A stretch of DNA of 64,000 nt from Bacillota bacterium (GTDB lineage: Bacteria > Bacillota > Clostridia > Oscillospirales > Ruminococcaceae): NCBI GenBank assembly GCA_023460535.1, contig JAEWPV010000007.1:1-64000 (forward strand). The letters run 5' to 3'. Of this stretch, positions 58,785 through 64,000 are shown in pieces. The notes below the pieces were generated by a model, which saw only the letters and a list, made by a program, of their open reading frames with translations, searched no databases and had not been told where the DNA came from. Position 1 is the stretch's first letter; the number at the start of each line of letters is the position of its first letter. The position numbers were made by a program, and so were the translations under genes.

Positions 58785-59943
58785 CGCTTCGTCCCTCCTT
58801 ATCCGCTGTAGAATGTATTACTGTTTCTTTTTCCAGTTCTTTTCCCCCGGGTGTCGCAATCCCCTTTTTATGTCGTGTTTTTTCTACTGTAATAACCAGA
58901 TTTTTTGTTTTGGTACCAAACCCGCGCTTAGCCTTACGCGCCACCGCGGACGGTATTCCGCGCAGCAGCCGCATTTGGATGCCATCGATGAGCAGATCGT
59001 AGCGTACCCAGAGTGCGAAGCGGTCAAGCGCAAACGACAGTGCGTTCATAATAAGCAGTGCAAACACAAAGACCTCTTCAAACCCGCCAAAGTACCGAAG
59101 CAGCATGGTCAGAACACCGATTCCAACGCCAAACAGAACCTTTGACAGGGGAAGGCTGGGCGAGGTAACCGGATCGGTCGCCAAAAACACCGCGCCGAAT
59201 ACCAAGCAGCCCGCAAACAGCTCCAGCAAAACACCCGGAACAATATTTATCTGTACACGGGGGAATAGCAGCGCCATTACAGCCGCAGACGCGATAACCG
59301 AAAGCGGTATATGCCATGTAATGGTGCGACGAAACAGCAAAAAGAACAGGCAGCTTAAAATGACAAGGATTGCCGTAGCACCCATCGGACCCGAGAAGTT
59401 ACCGAGAAACATCAAGAGCAGATCCCCAGAAGGCTCTCCGTGCATCTTAAGCACACTAGCGGGAGACACCGCTTGTGGAAGCGCTTGGGTAATGCGTACC
59501 GGTATCTCATCAAACGGCTTCGGAAAGCCGAATACTGCGGTAGGCCAACACACCGTAACAAACGCCACCCCAGCGCATGCCGGGTTAAACATGTTCGCCC
59601 CAAGCCCGCCAAACGGGTGCTTGGCGATGAAAATAGCAAACAGGCAGGCTGTAACCACCACATAATACGGTACCGTAACCGGCAGCAGCATCACGATGGC
59701 AAGACCCGTTATCACCGCTGAAAAATCATTTAACTTAATTTTTTTGTGCGCAAGCTTTCGGCACAGCAGATCAAACGCAAAGCAAAGTGCCGAGGCGGAT
59801 AGCGCTAAAAACAGCGTGCGCGGACCATAATAGAAGTAGGCCATGGCTATGAGCGGAACCATGGCGATAATCACATCGGTAAACAGCGTATGTACGTTTT
59901 CTTTATAACGAATGTTGGGGGCTTTAGCTGCCTGTAAGACCAT
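58774..59943 (-). CDS. rnfD: RnfD-like membrane subunit with altered flavinylation site
   Basis: The product is 389 residues with about ten TM helices and a 60-residue charged C-terminal tail not usual in RnfD. The family is clear from FNPACAGVAFVTVCWP and DLLLMFLGNFSGPMGATAILVILSCLFF. In functional RnfD/NqrB the segment SGAT carries a covalent FMN on Thr. Here the aligned stretch is AVSPASVLK (S160-S163), with no Thr. It begins one base inside the RnfC-like stop (TAATG), so the two are translated together. Confidence 0.85.
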   Translation of the reverse strand: MVLQAAKAPNIRYKENVHTLFTDVIIAMVPLIAMAYFYYGPRTLFLALSASALCFAFDLLCRKLAHKKIKLNDFSAVITGLAIVMLLPVTVPYYVVVTACLFAIFIAKHPFGGLGANMFNPACAGVAFVTVCWPTAVFGFPKPFDEIPVRITQALPQAVSPASVLKMHGEPSGDLLLMFLGNFSGPMGATAILVILSCLFFLLFRRTITWHIPLSVIASAAVMALLFPRVQINIVPGVLLELFAGCLVFGAVFLATDPVTSPSLPLSKVLFGVGIGVLTMLLRYFGGFEEVFVFALLIMNALSFALDRFALWVRYDLLIDGIQMRLLRGIPSAVARKAKRGFGTKTKNLVITVEKTRHKKGIATPGGKELEKETVIHSTADKEGRSDGK

Positions 59944-61193
59944 TATTCCAAAACCCCTTTCACAATCCGTTTTGCCTTCTTAATGCTGTGGGTCAACTCC
60001 AGATTTGCGGGGCACACATAGGAGCACACACCGCATTCAATGCATTTATCCGCCCGCATTTTTGTCAGGGACTCCACATTGTTTGTCTGAAAGCTTTTGT
60101 ATAGGTAGTTTGGTGCTAGCTTTCTCGGGCAGCTTTCCACGCAACGTCCGCACAAAATACAATCCAGAACAGGATTTTGAATGGGCTTTGAAAAGCAAAG
60201 AACCGCACGCGTGGTGTACAAAACGGGAAGGTCAAGGTCGACAACCGCGACCCCGCGCATACTGCCGCCCATTACCACCCGGGAGGGATTTTTTATCAAG
60301 CCGCAAAACTCTAAAACCTCGCGCGCCGTTGTTCCCACCCTAACCTCAACATTGCAGGGGTTGCCGATACAGTCGCCTGCCACCGTTACAATAGTTGTGT
60401 TCTGCGGCTGCGCGGTCTTTACCGCACGCCACAGGTGCAAAAGCGCCTGCGCACCAATAATATACCCGCGGCCATACTTCGCGAGTGTTTTCTTTACCCT
60501 GTCACGTACCGGGTAACGCCCGTAGATGCGGCGCACGGGAATGTCATACATCTTGTGAGGGATGACCGTCTCGGCATCGTCAATGTCCGCGTAGCACAGC
60601 GCAAAATACGCCTTCATCCCACATGCCACAGACAACATCTTCAGAGCGCCCAGCACCTCTTCGCTGTGTTGAAGCAGCGTATTGATGTTGGAGGACACAT
60701 AAGGCTGCTCATCCACCGCATCGCATACCAGTGCCGTGTACCCGCCGTCGTAAAGCACCTTAAGCTTATCGCATAAAAACCTGCCGTCCGTCTCATCAAC
60801 GATACATGCCTTTTGCGCAATCTCTATGAGTTCCTCGAGCTCAAAATAATCGACATCGAGGGTTTCTTTCACCTTTGCAAACGGATGACGCTCGCGTTTG
60901 ACTTTTTTGTGTTTATCCTTATCATGGGTAAACATCTCCGCATCCGTTTCGGGGTTTGGGCGCGCCCTTAGCGTAAAGCGCATAAACGAATCGCATTCCA
61001 ATCGCGGGTAATACAGCTCGTACCTCCCGAGCAAAACCGCGTCTGCTGTAAGCGGTCTTTGGGGGGGCACACCGAATTCGTTATAATCGGGCAGATACAA
61101 AACCTTGGGGTATAAAAGCTGCTTTTGCTCGCGGGAAAATGCGGGTTCCTTCGCCTGATACAGATTTTCTCCGCTCAACCAGCCTGCCGCCAT
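59943..61193 (-). CDS. rnfC: RnfC-like iron-sulfur protein with a degenerate NADH/FMN site
   Basis: The product is 416 residues. The ATG at 61193 has GAGGTG 9 bases upstream. The C-terminal third has two intact 4Fe-4S motifs (CILCGRCVESCP and CIECGVCSYVCP). The middle aligns with RnfC (TIVTVAGDCIGNPCNVEVRVGTTAREVL). In functional RnfC, NADH and FMN bind at GLGGAGFPTHVK and NGAECEPYIT. Here these read IVDETDGRFLCDK (131-143) and CDAVDEQPYVS (157-167), losing the glycine-rich loop and the acidic/cysteine pattern. The subunit probably still carries clusters but does not oxidise NADH in the known manner. Confidence 0.85.
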   Translation of the reverse strand: MAAGWLSGENLYQAKEPAFSREQKQLLYPKVLYLPDYNEFGVPPQRPLTADAVLLGRYELYYPRLECDSFMRFTLRARPNPETDAEMFTHDKDKHKKVKRERHPFAKVKETLDVDYFELEELIEIAQKACIVDETDGRFLCDKLKVLYDGGYTALVCDAVDEQPYVSSNINTLLQHSEEVLGALKMLSVACGMKAYFALCYADIDDAETVIPHKMYDIPVRRIYGRYPVRDRVKKTLAKYGRGYIIGAQALLHLWRAVKTAQPQNTTIVTVAGDCIGNPCNVEVRVGTTAREVLEFCGLIKNPSRVVMGGSMRGVAVVDLDLPVLYTTRAVLCFSKPIQNPVLDCILCGRCVESCPRKLAPNYLYKSFQTNNVESLTKMRADKCIECGVCSYVCPANLELTHSIKKAKRIVKGVLE

Positions 61194-61465
61194 ATTCGTT
61201 CACCTCTTATACTTATCTCCATGTAAAACGGTGAAAACGCCGTTTTGCCCCCGTGGGCGGGAACCTGTTGTGCCATACCGGGTTTGTGGGTGGGGGTAGT
61301 GCCAGAAGCCCTTGTCATTGCATTCGCATATACTGTAACGGGATGCCTTTTTCGTACTGACCGAAGCCTGTACAAAGACCCAAGAATCCTATGTGCCGAA
61401 AATTATCGGTTAACACAACGAACAGCCTCAGCGGTAAAATCCCTGTTGTTGGAGGGTGATTGTTT

Positions 61466-62023
61466 TTGATTATTAAAGCCATTAACAGCGATAAAATCAA
61501 GATATTGCTGACCATATCCGATATGGAGCGGCTGAAGCTGACCTATGAGGAGCTTGATTACCAAAGCCCCTCCAGCAAACGCGCGATTTCTGAGCTATTA
61601 AGCTTTGCAAAGGCAAAAACCGGGTTTGATTTCACCGGAGCAAGGCTGTATATTGAGGCCTTTTCAAACGGTGACGGCAGCTGTACGCTGCTGTTTACCA
61701 AGCTTGATAAGGCACCGTTGGGCGAAACAAGAAAAAAACCGTTTGTCACCGACGCGCTGCCGGTTATATTTGAATTTGAACACATCGACGACGCCGCGCG
61801 GTTTGCTCGCGCGTGTTTAGAGAACGTAACCCCACTTGCCTTGTATTCCATAAACGGGCGATATCGTCTGGTGCTTGGCGCAAAGAGCGCACAGCGCCTG
61901 ACACCACTGTTGTGCGAGTTTGGCAAACAGTGCGGAAGCGGCTTAACCGATCTTTCCTACCTTGATGAGCACGGCAGCCTTTTGCTAACCCGTAATACGC
62001 TTAAGATACTAAAAACGCTGTAA
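61466..62023 (+). CDS. mecA: Adaptor protein MecA-like
   Basis: The product is 185 residues. The TTG at 61466 is chosen because GGAGGG lies 9 bases upstream; a TTG at 61460 is too close. It shows the MecA family layout: an N-terminal recognition region (IIKAINSDKIKILLTISDMERLKLTYEELDYQSP), an acidic/Gly linker and a C-terminal ClpC-binding domain (VIFEFEHIDDAARFARACL...YRLVLG). MecA feeds substrates to the ClpC-ClpP protease. It converges on the epimerase gene; the two stops are adjacent (62023/62024) with no hairpin between them. Confidence 0.85.
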   Translation: MIIKAINSDKIKILLTISDMERLKLTYEELDYQSPSSKRAISELLSFAKAKTGFDFTGARLYIEAFSNGDGSCTLLFTKLDKAPLGETRKKPFVTDALPVIFEFEHIDDAARFARACLENVTPLALYSINGRYRLVLGAKSAQRLTPLLCEFGKQCGSGLTDLSYLDEHGSLLLTRNTLKILKTL

Positions 62024-62677
62024 TTATGCCTGCCTGAGCGCGCTGATTGCCGCAGCATAATCCTGTTTGCCGAAAACGGCGCTGCCTGCCACAAGCACAT
62101 TTGCGCCGGCTTGTACACATAACGGCGCAGTATTTGCGTCAACGCCACCGTCCACCTCGATGTCCAGAGACAAGCCCAAACTGTCGCTGTACGCGCGGAG
62201 AGCACTGACCTTTGTTAGCATATCGCCCATAAACTTCTGCCCACCAAACCCCGGTTCCACCGTCATAACAAGCACCATATCGATTTCGGACAGATAAGGC
62301 AATATCTCCTCGGCCGGGGTGGCGGGCTTAATACACAAACCGACACGAACGCCCAGCGCGTGAAGCTGTTTGGCCGCTTCTTTCACATCGCTTACCACTT
62401 CTTTATGAATGGTAATGAGGTTGGCACCCGCATCGGCAAACGCCTTTGCGTAGCGCAACGGCTCGGTTATCATCAAATGTACATCAAAAAAAAGCTTGGT
62501 TGTTTTTCTTAGGCTTGCCACAATTGGCGGACCCAGCGTAATATTCGGTACGAAGTGACCGTCCATTACGTCTATGTGTACCCAGTCGGCTCCCGCTTGT
62601 TCCACGCGGGCAATCTCCTGCGCCAGGTTTGAAAAGTCGCTGGCAAGAATAGAGGGGGAAATGGTAATGGAACGCAA
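62024..62677 (-). CDS. rpe: Ribulose-phosphate 3-epimerase
   Basis: The product is 217 residues, a complete TIM-barrel. Hallmark stretches are ISPSILASDFSNLAQEI, GADWVHIDVMDGHFVPNITLGPPIV, HLMITEP and MTVEPGFGGQKF, plus EVDGGVDANTAPLCVQAGANVLVAGSAVF. The metal ligands lie in the HIDVMDGHF and VDGG segments. It interconverts ribulose 5-phosphate and xylulose 5-phosphate in the pentose phosphate pathway. Upstream genes of its usual operon (such as rsgA/prkC) are not in this window; the region upstream is the hairpin array. Confidence 0.96.
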   Translation of the reverse strand: MRSITISPSILASDFSNLAQEIARVEQAGADWVHIDVMDGHFVPNITLGPPIVASLRKTTKLFFDVHLMITEPLRYAKAFADAGANLITIHKEVVSDVKEAAKQLHALGVRVGLCIKPATPAEEILPYLSEIDMVLVMTVEPGFGGQKFMGDMLTKVSALRAYSDSLGLSLDIEVDGGVDANTAPLCVQAGANVLVAGSAVFGKQDYAAAISALRQA

Positions 62678-62940
62678 GCTAGAACACTCCTATCGCAGTG
62701 GCATTCGCCGGCGCGTTTAGCCGGCCTAAAGAAAATGTAAATTAGTAAAAGTTAATATTTATAACTTGTCGCTTACTGTACTATTTTAAACTACGTAAGG
62801 TAAAACGTCAACCGGACAACGCTTTAATAAGTGAACATATCGTAAATTTTAGGGAATAACTTTCTTCCATCGGCAATAGCTGACCGCCTGTGATGACGGT
62901 AATTTCTAGTTATTTGTTACAAATAATTCAGCCGCAAATA

Positions 62941-63026
62941 TATAGTCAATAAACTTGAAAACAGTCCCTGTTATCAAGCGGCAGGTACTACCTGCCGCAC
63001 GCCTGATGGCGTGTTTATTGACTATA
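62941..63026. repeat. Cloverleaf palindrome A: closing stem plus three hairpins, no linkers
   Basis: A perfect 14-bp closing stem (62941-62954 with 63013-63026) contains three hairpins that abut with no unpaired base. They lie at 62955-62977 (loop TCC), 62978-62998 (10-bp GCGGCAGGTA/TACCTGCCGC) and 62999-63012 (ACGCC-TGAT-GGCGT). Every base of the 86 is in a stem or a tiny loop, apart from one A-A mismatch. No gene lies in 62678-62940, which is AT-rich, nor in this element. Confidence 0.85.
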
Positions 63027-63028
63027 GA

Positions 63029-63107
63029 CTCCACAAACCGCCCACATTTGTGGGCGCCGCACGGTTTCCGTGCGGTTCAAAACGGGTTCGTTTTGAAGTT
63101 TGTTGAG
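63029..63107. repeat. Cloverleaf palindrome B: closing stem plus three hairpins, no linkers
   Basis: A 10-bp closing stem with one mismatch (63029-63038 with 63098-63107) contains three abutting perfect hairpins. They lie at 63039-63056 (CGCCCACA/TGTGGGCG), 63057-63075 (CCGCACGG-TTT-CCGTGCGG) and 63076-63097 (TTCAAAACG-GGTT-CGTTTTGAA). The closing arm at 63098-63111, read in reverse, resembles the arm of cloverleaf A at 62941-62954 in 12 of 14 positions. Two bases separate A and B. Confidence 0.85.
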
Positions 63108-63108
63108 T

Positions 63109-63163
63109 ATAGCATGACAAAGCCCGCAGCCGAGTGGTGCGGGCTTTGTCATGCTATGTTTTT
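63109..63163 (+). terminator. 20-bp perfect hairpin followed by T-run
   Basis: Arms 63109-63128 and 63138-63157 are perfect complements around a 9-base loop. GTTTTTG follows on the plus strand. It directly adjoins cloverleaf B and could be the transcription terminator of a plus-strand structured RNA. Confidence 0.65.
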
Positions 63164-63560
63164 GATTGCGCCAACGGTTCAGAACCCTTGAGTATACTGC
63201 CGCCGAACCGCCGGCACAAAGCCGGCGGCAAGGACCGATGAGCCCTTGGAACCATACAGCCCCTCGGTGGCATTATATTCAAAGAGCTGGCGGACAGGCG
63301 TACGGTTTTTGCTGCAAAGGCTCCCCTGCGGGCGGTTTTGTGCCGCCAAAGCGTTAAGACACCCATACCAATAAACTGCGTGGCATACGCGCCGCTACCC
63401 TGACGACATCCGGCAATATCCGCCACCTTTGCAAAGCGCATTGGCCGCCAGCCCTTACGCTTTATCTTATGCGCTGGGTGAAAGGGCGGGTACATCAGCT
63501 TTTGCTTCGCGATGCGTATGAGCCAATCGCAAATACATAAAACACGCATTCCGCGTTGTT
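63164..63560. other. GC-rich hairpin-bearing region without a convincing gene
   Basis: This stretch continues the palindromic character with GGTTC-A-GAACC (63176-63186), CCGCCGGC...GCCGGCGG near 63209-63229 and GGCGG..CCGCC near 63331-63347. The motif TTGAGTATA recurs (63102-63110 and 63188-63196). Open frames exist on both strands but have no ribosome sites or recognisable domains, so I do not call a gene. Confidence 0.45.
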
Positions 63561-63663
63561 TTTTCTCTTAACCGGTTTGATTATATAAAATTATGTTCGG
63601 GAATTTATTTTGCTCCATCTCTTGTTGTGTATCGCTTTGAGAGGATTATGGCGATTATCTTCA

Positions 63664-64000
63664 TCATTTGTCCCGTACACGGGTGAGCTTTTTGACCCAT
63701 GCCATTCCAAACAACGCAAGAAAAAAAACGTTTGCCGCCGCATGGATGGCGTTAAACAGCATTCCTCCCACCATCGCCGTCCCTATCGCTTCTTTGGTCG
63801 GTACCACGTAGCCGAGCAGATAGAAGGAATCCACCACCACCCCGTACGCAAACCCAGAAAACGCGCCGTACACGCAAAGTGCGAAACGACCCTGCAAAAA
63901 CCCCTTCTTCCCCAGTATACCCGCCCCCGCGCCCACCAAACCGAAGCCGAGCATCTGCCACGGGGTCCATGCGCCCTGCCCAAACAGCATATTGGAACAC
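63664..64000 (-). CDS. ECF transporter S component (5' end cut by window)
   Basis: The frame is open to the window edge; about 112 residues are visible, and the true start is beyond 64000. The protein is hydrophobic with 4 TM helices. MLFGQGAWTPWQMLGFGLVGAGAGILG and GRFALCVYGAFSGFAYGVVVDSFYLLGY are typical of substrate-binding S components of energy-coupling factor transporters (vitamin or cofactor uptake). The C-terminal FNAIHAAANVFFLALFGMAWVKKLTRV fits the last helix. Substrate unknown. ECF ATPase and T-component genes are not seen here. Confidence 0.75.
   Translation of the reverse strand, partial: CSNMLFGQGAWTPWQMLGFGLVGAGAGILGKKGFLQGRFALCVYGAFSGFAYGVVVDSFYLLGYVVPTKEAIGTAMVGGMLFNAIHAAANVFFLALFGMAWVKKLTRVRDK

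Noticed and set aside
63154..63549. Minus-strand frame of 131 codons
   Set aside because: Cys/Arg/Pro-rich translation without recognisable domain or ribosome site, overlapping inverted repeats; likely chance.
1..64000. CRISPR arrays, transposases, phage genes, rRNA
   Set aside because: None could be found by reading; the only repeats are palindromes, gene duplications and the short motifs listed.

Overview
This window looks like a chromosomal segment of an anaerobic Bacillota bacterium of class Clostridia, probably an Oscillospiraceae/Ruminococcaceae-type gut organism. The signs are strong AGGAGG-type ribosome binding sites, frequent GTG/TTG starts, MecA, a Bce-type module, a Nup-type nucleoside importer, clostridial DUF families (DUF4914, DUF421, DUF2294) and many intrinsic terminators. 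GC content is about 50%. Species cannot be read from the sequence. I saw no phage, transposase or CRISPR.

Layout. 1-2.4 kb: two paralogous secreted proteins, one with an IPETG sorting signal. 2.7-7.3 kb: a BceRS-BceAB-like antimicrobial-peptide sensing and detoxification operon. 7.6-13.4 kb: an alpha/beta hydrolase, a zinc-ribbon/TPR membrane protein, a DUF421 protein and a DEAD-box helicase preceded by a leader terminator. 13.7-19.6 kb: purine salvage, with a BMP-family nucleoside ABC importer under a guanine-class riboswitch next to xanthine phosphoribosyltransferase. 20-26.6 kb: a tandem pair of large surface proteins, a small membrane protein and a divergent AgrC/AgrA-like two-component system. 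26.8-30.9 kb: a xyloside locus (GH43, zinc dehydrogenase, ROK regulator). 31.1-36 kb: a hairpin-rich intergenic region with its own promoter and terminator, an Smr-less MutS2-like ATPase and a three-gene ABC-2 exporter. 36.3-40.5 kb: DUF2294, PurE, and a DUF4914 P-loop protein paired with a membrane permease-like protein. 40.7-52.3 kb: an alpha-glucoside regulon with divergent operons. One encodes a six-hairpin glycosidase, a GH65 phosphorylase and beta-phosphoglucomutase; the other encodes LacI, a sugar-binding lipoprotein, two permeases and GH31. They share LacI-type palindromes. 52.4-55.7 kb: two nucleotidyltransferase-like genes, an aminoglycoside/choline kinase-like gene and tRNA-Leu(UAA). 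55.9-61.2 kb: an unusual Rnf-like operon (rnfC-D-E-A, a DUF4015 protein and a GGADGPT small protein). 61.4-64 kb: MecA, ribulose-phosphate epimerase, a large array of seamless hairpins, and an ECF S component cut by the window end.

The most notable items follow. (1) The Rnf-like operon lacks rnfG and rnfB. Its remaining membrane subunits have lost most of the residues that hold flavin and iron-sulfur cofactors in known Rnf, so it is unlikely to be a normal ferredoxin:NAD oxidoreductase. (2) At 62941-63157 the DNA folds into two consecutive three-armed cloverleafs with no unpaired bases at the junctions, followed by a 20-bp hairpin. A similar closing-stem-plus-three-hairpins unit lies at 31205-31259. 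(3) In the tandem surface proteins, the C-terminal tail of the upstream copy is encoded by what was the 5' untranslated region of the downstream copy.
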